Below are positions 35,290 through 43,745 of a DNA stretch of 64,000 nt, piece by piece. Positions within the stretch are counted from its first letter, which is position 1; each line of letters opens with the position of its first letter. The translations under genes were made by a program, and so were the position numbers. The stretch covers positions 203,759 to 267,758 of the forward strand of contig NZ_CP111049.1 of NCBI RefSeq assembly GCF_026250525.1. The letters run 5' to 3'. This DNA is from Chondrinema litorale (GTDB lineage Bacteria > Bacteroidota > Bacteroidia > Cytophagales > Flammeovirgaceae). Under the pieces are notes generated by a model, which was not told where the DNA came from, made no database searches, and saw only the letters and a list, made by a program, of their open reading frames with translations.

Positions 35290-36324
35290 TTATTTTACAA
35301 TTCCTTGTTTAATTACACTTTCTGCACAAGATAAAACTGCTTCTCTATTCGATATCGGATTCCACCCTAATTCTTGCTTAGCACGAGAGTTATCTACTTT
35401 TCTTTCAACACTTAAATCTATTAAAATTGGCTTAAGAGACTTATCAATATTGGCAAAAAGCTTTACCATAAAATCTGGAATTACCATGGAAGGCACCTTT
35501 CTATTTGGGTAAGCCTGCTTAACAATTGAGGCTACTTCTTTAAACTTTAAATATCCCGCTGAACCCACGTAGCGTTTGTTGGCAGCCTGAGGCAATTCCA
35601 TCGCTCTGATAAGTAAGTCTGCAACTGAGCGAACATCCACCACATCGAACCCAATATCTGGAATTGCTGGTGAGCTACCATCCATTGTTTTGATGACAAT
35701 ATTCGCAGAAGTGCCAAAATCTTTTTCTAGTACTGGACCTAAAATAGCACCCGGACAAACTGTTGCCAGCTCTAAACCAGAAGTGTCTTTTTCTATAAAA
35801 TCCCAAGCTGCTTTTTCTGCAATGGTTTTGCTGCGGAAATAAGGTGTGCTGTCTTTTTTGTTTGCAATATTAGTCCAGTCAGATTCGTCAAAAGTGCTAT
35901 TCCTTTGCTGCTTCGATTTACCGTAAATCATTGCACCAGAAGACGAAGTTAACACCACTCTTTTTACTCCATTTGCAGCAGCAGCTTTCAAAATGTTGAG
36001 TGTTCCATTTTTACTTGGTAAAATGAGGTCTTCTTCTTTTTTAGGCAATACTCTCGGAAATGGCGAAGCTACATGCTGGATATAATCTACCCCTTTAGTA
36101 ATTTCGAACCAGATGTTTTCATCAGTTAAATCTGCCTCTACAAAACTCAGGTTTTTGAAATTAGCAGTGTGCGTACCTATTACGGAAAGCATATCGCTTG
36201 CACGTTGCATCTTTCTTAAAGTACCAATTACCTTATAGCCTTTTTCTAATAATTGAATGGTGGTATGTGAACCTAAAAAGCCAGTAACACCAGTTAAGAG
36301 CACTATATCTTGTTTTTGCATCAT
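35290..36324 (-). CDS. Extended SDR: NAD(P)-dependent epimerase/dehydratase (aldehyde or dihydroflavonol reductase-like)
   Basis: About 344 residues from the ATG at 36324; a TTG upstream would add seven residues but is unlikely. Cofactor motif TGVTGFLGSHT at the N-terminus, then RMQRASDML which favours NADPH, and the active-site YFRSK (Tyr-x-x-x-Lys). Also VVLTSSSGAM with the catalytic Ser. Matches the dihydroflavonol-4-reductase/aldehyde reductase branch. Followed at once by the Crp/Fnr gene, its probable operon partner. Confidence 0.88.
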   Translation of the reverse strand: MMQKQDIVLLTGVTGFLGSHTTIQLLEKGYKVIGTLRKMQRASDMLSVIGTHTANFKNLSFVEADLTDENIWFEITKGVDYIQHVASPFPRVLPKKEEDLILPSKNGTLNILKAAAANGVKRVVLTSSSGAMIYGKSKQQRNSTFDESDWTNIANKKDSTPYFRSKTIAEKAAWDFIEKDTSGLELATVCPGAILGPVLEKDFGTSANIVIKTMDGSSPAIPDIGFDVVDVRSVADLLIRAMELPQAANKRYVGSAGYLKFKEVASIVKQAYPNRKVPSMVIPDFMVKLFANIDKSLKPILIDLSVERKVDNSRAKQELGWNPISNREAVLSCAESVIKQGIVK

Positions 36325-36403
36325 TGAAGTATTAAAGTTTAACAATACAATGATGCTCGATACAACCTAGCTATCAATTACCAAATGGTAATTAATAAAA
36401 TTT

Positions 36404-37141
36404 TTAGCAACCACGACTATAAAACCAAACATTGGGCAAACCAGATTCATCCATTATTTTTATCCATCCTTCTATTTCAAACTCTATATTTTCTTCTTTG
36501 CTCAAAGAGTTCTCACAGGGATGTTCTCTATACTTTATCACTTTCACTCTTGTCCATAAGCCTTTATTTTCATTGAGAGGAGTAATCTCATATAAATCAC
36601 CACTCATTCCTATGAGCTTTTCGGAGCTTACATCTGGTAATTTTCTTAAATTTAGACCCGGATCGTTGGCATAAAGGCCCATTAAGCTTCCGGCTGTTTG
36701 GTTCAAGAATTCTTGCCAGTTTATAAGAGCAAAACCATCAGCTTCAATTTCTTTTTTACTCAGCCAATAAGCTACGTCTTTGTTCACCACTCTTACAAAA
36801 TCTCCTTCTCTCTCGAAATATGAGATAGCCCAAATTTCGTAACTAATTTCCTTAAAGTTTTCAATTGCTATAGGTTCAGATTCTTCTCCTGTTAAAGCAA
36901 AGAAATATAGTTTATACGGTGTTTGATCATCTACTTTGAAATTGTCTTTAAGTTTTAAAACACCTATGTGCTTACCATTGGGTGCATCATAAACTTTAAA
37001 ACCTTTTGTTGGTGAATAAATACAGCAATTATCTTCTGATGCGAAAGAGCTCGAAGGTAGGATTAATCCATTTTGAAAAGCTTGCGCATAACAATAAATA
37101 CATGAGATTTGAAACAGCAGAAGTAGGAGAAATTTTTTCAT
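36404..37141 (-). CDS. Secreted SH3-like protein, function unknown
   Basis: About 245 residues from the ATG at 37141 (a TTG upstream would add 11 residues before the signal peptide). Signal peptide KKFLLLLLFQISCIYCYAQ. Two SH3-like parts seem present: KGFKVYDAPNGKHIGVLK in the first half and DPGLNLRKLPDVSSEKLIGM in the second. Such pairs often bind cell-wall or surface ligands. No catalytic motif. Single gene, transcribed away from the frameshifted gene at 37235. Confidence 0.7.
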   Translation of the reverse strand: MKKFLLLLLFQISCIYCYAQAFQNGLILPSSSFASEDNCCIYSPTKGFKVYDAPNGKHIGVLKLKDNFKVDDQTPYKLYFFALTGEESEPIAIENFKEISYEIWAISYFEREGDFVRVVNKDVAYWLSKKEIEADGFALINWQEFLNQTAGSLMGLYANDPGLNLRKLPDVSSEKLIGMSGDLYEITPLNENKGLWTRVKVIKYREHPCENSLSKEENIEFEIEGWIKIMDESGLPNVWFYSRGC

Positions 37142-37234
37142 TAGCTTTTGAAATTGATAGCGAAAGTGTCTCAAATATCTTTTTTTGATTAATTTAAGCC
37201 TATATTTTTTTGATTCAATTCTTTCTCAATCGAA

Positions 37235-37877
37235 GTGAAAATTAAGCTTAAACAAAACATCATCAATTATTCTATTGAATTTATTTTCATTTTTAGCAGT
37301 GTTTATTTCGCCTTTTGGTTAACCAAACAGGGAGAAGAGGCCAAAATTAAAAAGATAGAAAGACAGGCTGTAACCATGCTGCATAATGAATTGAAAGAGA
37401 ATGCCATACAGCTCGATAAATCCTTTGAGTATCATAAAGAAATTACCGAGCACCTATCTACCTATGCAGACAGTGTAGATAGGTGCTGATAAACTACGCC
37501 CCATAGAGCATATTAAGCCTTTTTTTAATCGAAGGGCAAATAGTTTAGGCTTTCCTAACATTAAAGAAATTGCTTGGCAAACTTTACAAAATTCTGAAGC
37601 TTATGTCTATCTTGATTATAAACTTGCTAGCGAATTGGGTGAGCTTTATTACATTCAAGATGTTGGTGTAAAGAGCACTGCCAAGGGAATTATAAATGAT
37701 ATTTTTAATTCAAAATCTTATTATCATAGAGAAGAGTCTGAAGCTATAGTGATACAAACCGCTTACTATTTTAATGAGTTAAAAGGTCAAGAAGAGTTTT
37801 TACTATACTTTACTAATAAAGCTATTGAAAGTCTTGAAAAGCATTATGATTTTTTGAAAGATAGTGAAGAGAGTTAG
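37235..37877 (+). pseudogene. Frameshifted gene for a small membrane-anchored protein
   Basis: GTG start at 37235. The first frame gives one membrane segment (IIEYSIEFIFIFSSVYFAFW-like, about residues 10-28) and a helical part to ADSVDRC, stopping at 37487-37489. The sequence continues in the +1 frame (GADKLRPIEHIKPFFNRRAN, then FPNIKEIAWQTLQNSEAY and SIESLEKHYDFL), stopping at 37877. Together they form one about 213-residue protein of the type with N-terminal membrane anchor and 'EIYxL'-helical domain (ELGELYYIQDVG). The frames can be joined only between 37479 and 37486, inside the right arm of a perfect 11-bp hairpin. Either a real mutation or a sequencing error. Confidence 0.75.
37451..37485. 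repeat. Perfect 11-bp inverted repeat at the frameshift site
   Basis: CACCTATCTAC (37451-37461) and GTAGATAGGTG (37475-37485), 13-nt loop. Removing the A at 37481 restores the reading frame (VDGADKL) and makes the repeat imperfect. Confidence 0.9.
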
Positions 37878-37878
37878 T

Positions 37879-39363
37879 CTAAGCATCTAACTTTTCTAAA
37901 AACTTATCGGCGGTTTCGAGGTAGTTGTTCCTTTTTACGGCAGGCATTTTATCATAGGTATTGATCAGCATGTTTAAGCGTGGGTTTTTCTCAAAGAAAT
38001 CTCGCTGAATATGCATAAAGCGCCAAAAAAGTGCATCCCATATTTTCTGCCAATCTCCTTTTTTGTAATCGCTCATTTTCATGAGGTAATTGCTACTGCT
38101 TATGTACGGTTTGGTTGCCATTAAACCACCATCTGCAAACTGACTCATACCATACACATTGGTTACCATTACCCAGTCGTAGGCATCTATAAACAATTCC
38201 ATAAACCAACGATAAACTTCGTCGGGATCAAACTCGCAGAGCAACATAAAATTTCCCAACACCATAAGTCGCTCGATGTGGTGGCAATAACCTGTTTCCA
38301 ACACCTTTTTTATCGTTTTATCAATGGGTTCAATTCCTGTGCTTCCATCGTAAAATGATGTTGGTATTTTTCTGCTAAAACCCCAGTAATTTCTAGTGCG
38401 TTCGTCTGAACCTTTGCACTCATAAACACCTCTTATAAACTCACGCCAACCAATTATTTGCCTTACAAAACCCTCTAAAGAGTTAATGGGAATATCTTTC
38501 TTTTTGGCAAACTCCAGTGCACTTTCGAGAACAAACTGTGGAGTGAGTAAACCTGTATTTAACATCGGAGTTAACAGACTGTGATTCAGTATGCTTTCTT
38601 TAGCTACTATGGCATCTTCGTAATCGCCAAATTCTTTAAATCGCTCTTCTAAAAATTCATCGAGCCACTTTTTAGCATCATCAAAATCATAGGGGTATAA
38701 CTGCTTTTCTGAGAGTTTTCCCGGATTCTTACTAAAATGTTTTTCTACGTATTTTACAGCTTCTTTATAAGTGTTTTTAGTATAAGGATATGAGATTTTC
38801 GGAGCTTCTTTTTTAACTGGAAACTTCTTTCTGTTTTCTGCATCAAACGACCATTTTTCTCCTACTGGCTCTCCATCTTCTTCAATTAAAATATTCCTTT
38901 TCTTCCTTTCTTGCTTATAAAAAGTAGCCTGAAAAAACTTCTTTTTTGATGCTTTAAAAAAATGTTGATTGTCTTCTCTGGTGTTCAAAAAAAGCTTATT
39001 TTCATATTCTTTCAGTTCTATACTACAAGTCTTAGCAGTTTTCTCAATACGCTTTTCTAACCAATTATCTGTCGGGTTCAGATAGTGTATACAATCTACT
39101 TTGCCTTTTACATTGTTGATAAATTCTCGAATATCAGCTTCCTTTTTATTACAATCAATGTAGTTTACTTCTTTGCCTTTTTCTGCTAAGTAAGAAGCAT
39201 AAAATTTCATACTAGCTCGATGGAAAGCCAACTTGGTTTTATGGAATTTATACTGTTTAAAAAATAGATATTCTTCTATTAAGTAGATGGAATGATCTAA
39301 TTCCAACAAAGGACTTTGCTCAAACAATTGATGAGGAAATACAAGGCTGATTGTTGTTGACAT
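37879..39363 (-). CDS. PhrB/FeS-BCP-type photolyase-related protein lacking Fe-S cysteines
   Basis: A 494-residue flavoprotein of the FeS-BCP/PhrB branch (cryptochrome/(6-4) photolyase). N-terminal antenna domain (SLVFPHQLFEQSP, residues 6-18) and C-terminal FAD-binding domain with GFVRQIIGWREFIRG and MSQFADGGLMATKPYISSSN. In PhrB, four cysteines hold a [4Fe-4S] cluster. Here Cys360 (GYCHHIERL) is kept, but the usual C-x-x-C after 'MSDY' reads MSDYKKGDWQKIWDALFWRF with no cysteine and about a dozen residues missing. It is downstream of two light-related genes with a 15-base gap. Probably repairs DNA or senses light; lack of cluster makes PhrB-like activity uncertain. Confidence 0.87.
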   Translation of the reverse strand: MSTTISLVFPHQLFEQSPLLELDHSIYLIEEYLFFKQYKFHKTKLAFHRASMKFYASYLAEKGKEVNYIDCNKKEADIREFINNVKGKVDCIHYLNPTDNWLEKRIEKTAKTCSIELKEYENKLFLNTREDNQHFFKASKKKFFQATFYKQERKKRNILIEEDGEPVGEKWSFDAENRKKFPVKKEAPKISYPYTKNTYKEAVKYVEKHFSKNPGKLSEKQLYPYDFDDAKKWLDEFLEERFKEFGDYEDAIVAKESILNHSLLTPMLNTGLLTPQFVLESALEFAKKKDIPINSLEGFVRQIIGWREFIRGVYECKGSDERTRNYWGFSRKIPTSFYDGSTGIEPIDKTIKKVLETGYCHHIERLMVLGNFMLLCEFDPDEVYRWFMELFIDAYDWVMVTNVYGMSQFADGGLMATKPYISSSNYLMKMSDYKKGDWQKIWDALFWRFMHIQRDFFEKNPRLNMLINTYDKMPAVKRNNYLETADKFLEKLDA

Positions 39364-39378
39364 GTGTGTGTTTTATAA

Positions 39379-40467
39379 TTAGCTGAGTTCTTTTTTACAT
39401 TTTTTCCAGAAGGCAAAGAAGGAAGGAAAGTATCCGGTAACATTAAACATCCAATCTCTTGGATGCGCTGTTCCTTTATATTTTTTATTAAGTGGATGCT
39501 CTTTAAAATGAATATCTTTTAACTCGAATTGATTTACCAAGTCGGAAAACTCTCCTGTGAAAATTTGTAGGTTTTGGATGTTTTTTCCCAATTGCATCAT
39601 AAAATCAATGCTTTTATCAGCAATTGGATATTGCTTAAAAACAGAAGGTTCGATTAGCAAAATCTTATTGCAATCTGATTCTGGCGCCCATTGAGGATCG
39701 AGGTTGTACCAATTAAAAATGTAAGTGGGTAGGTTTTTATCTAGTGTTATTTTATCTGAAACCGGTAATTTGGTTTTTAATTCAGGTAGAGCCAATTCTT
39801 GTAATTCACTAGGAATTTCTTTTGGTGGTAATTTCTCATAAGGAACATCCAAAAAGGTATCTTCTTGATCAGAATAGCAATACTTATTGATGTTCGCTTG
39901 ATTGGCTACATATTTTTTACCTGCATTTGCACCAGCTACCCATTGCCAACTTAAAGCATTACTCGCCCAATCTCCATCCAACAGATGATAATACATCCAT
40001 TTTGCAGGCAAATACCAGTGAGACTTAGCCACATTGCAAGCGACAGAAGCCGTATACACTCTTACATGATTATGCATATATCCACCCTCATATAAATCTT
40101 CGATACCAGTATCTATGGCATCAATGCTTGTTTTTGCTTGAATGATTGCCGAAGACATTTTTTCGTTGGAAACATCTTGTTGAAGCTGTCTTAAATCTTG
40201 GTTAATGGCATCACCTTTTGCAATCCACACTTGTTGCCAATAATCTCTCCAAGCCAACTCTTGCACAAATCGCTCAATTTCTTTTGCATCATATCCTCTT
40301 TTGAGGGTCTGCTCAAAAATATATTTGGCAGAAATAACTCCTCTGGAAATGTAAGGAGAAAGCTTAGTGACAGCACCATCTATAAAATTTCTGGTTTTGG
40401 CATAATCGATAGGTTCGACTTCTTCCACTTGCTGCAATATCTGCTGATAATCTGTTATAAACTCCAT
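39379..40467 (-). CDS. Photolyase-like FAD-binding protein with reversed domain order
   Basis: A 362-residue protein. Residues about 20-200 are clearly the FAD-binding helical domain of photolyases: TRNFIDGAVTKLSPYISRGV, FVQELAWRDYWQQVW, MHNHVRVYTASVACNVA and DGDWASNALSWQWVAG (normally at the C-terminus of photolyases). Residues about 240-362 look like a small alpha/beta domain (NKILLIEPSVFKQYPIADKS, IQIFTGEFSDLVNQFELKD) resembling the N-terminal antenna domain. Order is therefore reversed relative to ordinary photolyases. I recall such proteins in flavobacteria, named only 'deoxyribodipyrimidine photolyase'. Middle gene of the operon, 52 bases after the SDR gene and 15 before the PhrB-like gene. 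Confidence 0.85.
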   Translation of the reverse strand: MEFITDYQQILQQVEEVEPIDYAKTRNFIDGAVTKLSPYISRGVISAKYIFEQTLKRGYDAKEIERFVQELAWRDYWQQVWIAKGDAINQDLRQLQQDVSNEKMSSAIIQAKTSIDAIDTGIEDLYEGGYMHNHVRVYTASVACNVAKSHWYLPAKWMYYHLLDGDWASNALSWQWVAGANAGKKYVANQANINKYCYSDQEDTFLDVPYEKLPPKEIPSELQELALPELKTKLPVSDKITLDKNLPTYIFNWYNLDPQWAPESDCNKILLIEPSVFKQYPIADKSIDFMMQLGKNIQNLQIFTGEFSDLVNQFELKDIHFKEHPLNKKYKGTAHPRDWMFNVTGYFPSFFAFWKKCKKELS

Positions 40468-40519
40468 TTTTGTATGATTGCCTGTTCATTCAAATTGTTT
40501 AAAATAGATTAATACAGAT

Positions 40520-41941
40520 TTATTCTTTAGCAGCTAAATGGCTAATCATACCATTAAACACAAAACCATGAAAAGGGAAAACCGAATACCAATACAGCCT
40601 ACCCAAGATGCCTTTAGCTCTGAAAGTGGCAGTTTGATAAAGTTTGCCATCGTTTATTCTAAATTCTAGCCAAGCTTCGCCAGGTAGTTTCATTTCGGCG
40701 AAGAGTAGTAATCTACCTTCTTCTTTATTGGCGTATAAAACCCGCCAAAAATCAATCGCATCACCAGATGTAATAATACTTGGACTCGTTCTACCTCTTC
40801 GCAGACCAACCCCACCTACTAGTTTATCCATGTACCCACGGATTTTCCATAGCCAAGTACCATAATACCAACCAGTATTTCCACCTATTCGCCAAAGCTT
40901 TTGTATGGTTTTTTGTTTGTCTTGTACTTTTCTGTTTCTCTTATCTTTAAAACAACCATGTGTAGGTACATCAATAAAATCTGAAATATTGAAATTGAGT
41001 TTGCTACTGGCAAAAGAATCTTTCCAGCTAGAGACAATTTCGTTACTCTCAATCTTGGTAAAAGCCCTTTTCAAAGCTTGCTGATAGGTATAATCCTTTA
41101 TCAGGATAATCTTTTTAATATCATCATTCTTACAAATTACTTCTACTTTCATACTATCTACTAATGCCATCGCTAAACGGTAAGATGTAGAAGTAACAAA
41201 ATATAACCAGTAAGAGGATAAACGGGGAGTCATTACCGGAACTATAAAAATGGCTCTGTCCAGATTTCTTGCTTTGGAAAAGCCCAAAAGCATTTCTTTA
41301 TAAGTGAGAATATCTGGGCCGCCAATATCAAAACTTTTATCGTAAACAGCCTCATTTAACAAAGAGCCATAAAGCAATGTAATTACATCTGCTACTGCAA
41401 TGGGCTGACATTTTGTATTGAGCCATTTGGGAGCAATCATCACCGGAAGTTTCTCCACCAAATCTCTAATTATCTCGAATGAAGCACTACCAGAGCCAAT
41501 AATAATTCCAGCTCTAAGCGTAGTACAATGGTAATTGCCTTTACACAATTCTGTCTCTACATTTTTTCTGGAACCAAGGTGCTTGGAGAGCTCATCTTCA
41601 TTTACAATACCACTTAGGTAAATTACCTGTTTCACTTTGGTTTGATTGAGTTGTGCTCTAAAGTTTTCAACACAGGTTTGCTCCAATTTATCGTAATTTC
41701 CAGACGAAGACATAGAATGTACGAGATAGTATGCTGCATCTATATCCTCTGGAATTTGCTTCAATGTATCTCTATTTAACAAATCAATTTCTAAGATTTC
41801 AATTTTCTCTAGAATTGACTTTTTAGGATTAAAGCGCTTTTTATCTCTTACACAGCATATCACCTGATGCCCTTTATCTACCAGTACGGGCAATAATCTC
41901 TTACCTATGTATCCTGTAGCTCCTGTTAGTAAAACCTTCAT
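40520..41941 (-). CDS. SDR family oxidoreductase with C-terminal DUF2867
   Basis: A 473-residue protein: NAD(P)-binding Rossmann domain with TGATGYIGKRLLPVL (residues 6-20) and atypical SDR body (AYYLVHSMSSSGNYDKLEQT), followed by DUF2867 (about 330-473: LWRIGGNTGWYYGTWLWKIR, DAIDFWRVL, GEAWLEFRI, YWYSVFPFHGFVFNGMI). Function unknown. In Bacteroidota such genes often sit beside photolyase genes, as here, and may belong to a light or pigment response. First gene of the photolyase operon. Confidence 0.88.
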   Translation of the reverse strand: MKVLLTGATGYIGKRLLPVLVDKGHQVICCVRDKKRFNPKKSILEKIEILEIDLLNRDTLKQIPEDIDAAYYLVHSMSSSGNYDKLEQTCVENFRAQLNQTKVKQVIYLSGIVNEDELSKHLGSRKNVETELCKGNYHCTTLRAGIIIGSGSASFEIIRDLVEKLPVMIAPKWLNTKCQPIAVADVITLLYGSLLNEAVYDKSFDIGGPDILTYKEMLLGFSKARNLDRAIFIVPVMTPRLSSYWLYFVTSTSYRLAMALVDSMKVEVICKNDDIKKIILIKDYTYQQALKRAFTKIESNEIVSSWKDSFASSKLNFNISDFIDVPTHGCFKDKRNRKVQDKQKTIQKLWRIGGNTGWYYGTWLWKIRGYMDKLVGGVGLRRGRTSPSIITSGDAIDFWRVLYANKEEGRLLLFAEMKLPGEAWLEFRINDGKLYQTATFRAKGILGRLYWYSVFPFHGFVFNGMISHLAAKE

Positions 41942-42323
41942 ATTTGTGAATCAAATTTTGGTATACCAGATATTTACTTATTGTAATTAATCTGGTAAGA
42001 AGGTTTTTAACTTTTTTGTTTTGAGGAATTTAGGTTGAATGTTAGTTTATTGAAATTTAATTTTTCAAACAAAAAATCTGATTACCAAATAGCTAAGTTG
42101 TTCTTTTAACTTGACTTAAAAGAACGAAAAACTCAAGACTGTGGACAAATTCACTAAATTTTCTATATGATTACTAAAAAATCCAAAACTCGTTACACTC
42201 AAACACTGGATTTTTTTACGCAATCATTTCAAAAATTCTTAACGCAATTTGACCAAGGTCGAAAAATGTTTTACAATTAAATACTTACTCTAAATTTATT
42301 TAGGTAATTACATTAACTAACAA
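41942..42323. other. 382-base intergenic region, possible dispersed element
   Basis: Spacer between two minus-strand genes. It holds an odd, less AT-biased stretch near 42110-42290 (AAAAACTCAAGACTGTGGAC; CCAAAACTCGTTACACTCAA) with a 37-codon plus-strand ATG frame at 42167-42280 that has no recognised family. Its look reminds me of dispersed intergenic repeats in related genomes, which only a genome-wide search can test. Confidence 0.4.
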
Positions 42324-42764
42324 TTATTTCAATTCATCTCGCAGTCTCATTAGTATTTTTCCAAGCATATTTTTTCCTTTTCCGTCACCCCCATCTCCCC
42401 AATAATTATCATTCTCTGTATGTTCTACCAATTGTATCTCTTCAGTTTCGAGCAGTAAGTTTTTTAAATCTTTGTGTTGGATAAACTTGGCTTTTACTGC
42501 ATCATACATCACGTTGTCTTTTACTTTGTCCCAATCTCTTCTGATTTTTACTTTTCGTTTTCTGCCTAACTCTGCAGCTTTCATTGGAGAAGCAGATTTA
42601 CGAATTTTATTTTCGTGTTCTGTTCCTGCAAATTTTTGAGCCTGAAAGTAATGCTCAGAAGTTGGCCAACACTTTCCTTTTAACTTGATAGGGTAAAGTG
42701 CAAAGTTTGAAAACTCTCCATATTGATCTTGTACACTATAAAAATTGATGGTTCCTTCTGACAT
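42324..42764 (-). CDS. NADAR family protein (YbiA-like)
   Basis: A 146-residue protein matching the NADAR fold of YbiA: FYSVQDQYGEFSNFALYPIK at the N-terminus, CWPTSEHYFQAQKFAGTEHE, and the C-terminal NDNYWGDGGDGKGKNMLGKI. NADAR proteins hydrolyse N-glycosidic bonds in riboflavin intermediates or remove ADP-ribose; some sit in NAD-linked systems. Single gene close to the membrane protein pair. Confidence 0.9.
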   Translation of the reverse strand: MSEGTINFYSVQDQYGEFSNFALYPIKLKGKCWPTSEHYFQAQKFAGTEHENKIRKSASPMKAAELGRKRKVKIRRDWDKVKDNVMYDAVKAKFIQHKDLKNLLLETEEIQLVEHTENDNYWGDGGDGKGKNMLGKILMRLRDELK

Positions 42765-42771
42765 TTATCTT

Positions 42772-43230
42772 TTAACTGATGGTTTTTAACTTGTGAGATT
42801 TAATACTCCCAATGGTAAAATTAATAAGAAATAAAAAGACTGATACTAACCAAAAAATACCATCTATCGAAATCATACTACTCCTTGGGATGAGACTAGC
42901 CCTGCTATTTGAAAAAGGCTTGTATGAATTCGGAAAAAGAATAAAATACAAAAGTCCAAATTCAATAATTAGCAAAAAAACTAAATGAAATGCGGTAATC
43001 CCTTTGACTAAATCTAAGTGTTTAATTATCCAGTAAAATAGTCCAAAGATTACTGGCAAATATGATAATAGAAAAATAGCAGAGGTTTTAGGTATATTGA
43101 ATGGATTCCTATCCAATAAATCATCAGGTATTTCTTGCTTAAAAACTATAACTATGAGAGAGTTGAATACAAAGCAAATCCATAAAACAATAAATGGCTT
43201 ATTAGATGCAAATTCATAAATTCTCTTCAC
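42772..43230 (-). CDS. Four-TM membrane protein, function unknown
   Basis: A 152-residue protein with four hydrophobic segments (about 13-29, 50-70, 78-97, 122-140) and a short basic tail. It resembles the next upstream gene product in size, topology and N-terminal pattern (NKPFIVLWICFVFN versus TKPYIVLWGAIPCM), so the two are probably tandem paralogues. No known family. Confidence 0.65.
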   Translation of the reverse strand: MKRIYEFASNKPFIVLWICFVFNSLIVIVFKQEIPDDLLDRNPFNIPKTSAIFLLSYLPVIFGLFYWIIKHLDLVKGITAFHLVFLLIIEFGLLYFILFPNSYKPFSNSRASLIPRSSMISIDGIFWLVSVFLFLINFTIGSIKSHKLKTIS

Positions 43231-43271
43231 TTAAAATTAAGATTTAAATCAGTAAATAGGTATGAATTATT

Positions 43272-43745
43272 TCAACTTACCACTTTCCTAATAAAAACTT
43301 GAAATAGGTTTATGAGAAATAAAATACTAGTAAGGATGAAACCGAAAACAACTATATTAAAAATTTGATTTAATTTCATATATAAATCAGAACCAAAGCT
43401 AAGTTTCCAAATTTCAGCGGGAGAAATAGAAGCTATTCTATAAAACATAAACAGGAATACATTAAGAATGTAAAATACCAAGTGAAAAAAAGTTATCCAC
43501 TTAAACAACTTTAAATTTTTTGTCATCCTATAAATTAATCCAAGTATGCACGCTATTGTTGAAAAGAAAAATGATAATGTATACTTCTCAAAAATAAAAT
43601 AGGTATCATGTAACTGTATGTCTTTTGGTTCAATCTCAAAGAAGATAATAACTAGAAGCATACAAGGTATTGCTCCCCACAAAACTATGTATGGCTTTGT
43701 TACAAGAAATTTATAAAACTGCTTCAAACTTCTCAACACTTGCAT
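43272..43745 (-). CDS. Four-TM membrane protein, paralogue, with DIQLHDTYF motif
   Basis: A 157-residue protein with four membrane segments. The motif KDIQLHDTYFIFEKYTLSF after the first segment resembles the 'D-x-Q-x-x-D-T-Y-F' signature of haem-copper oxidase subunit I (where it is followed by xxxHFHYV), but the following histidines are absent here. It starts at the base next to the TenA stop and may be co-transcribed with TenA and the paralogue. Confidence 0.65.
   Translation of the reverse strand: MQVLRSLKQFYKFLVTKPYIVLWGAIPCMLLVIIFFEIEPKDIQLHDTYFIFEKYTLSFFFSTIACILGLIYRMTKNLKLFKWITFFHLVFYILNVFLFMFYRIASISPAEIWKLSFGSDLYMKLNQIFNIVVFGFILTSILFLINLFQVFIRKVVS

Noticed and set aside
37470..37490. 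Programmed ribosomal frameshift
   Set aside because: No slippery heptamer is present and the hairpin is only made perfect by the extra base, which fits mutation better.
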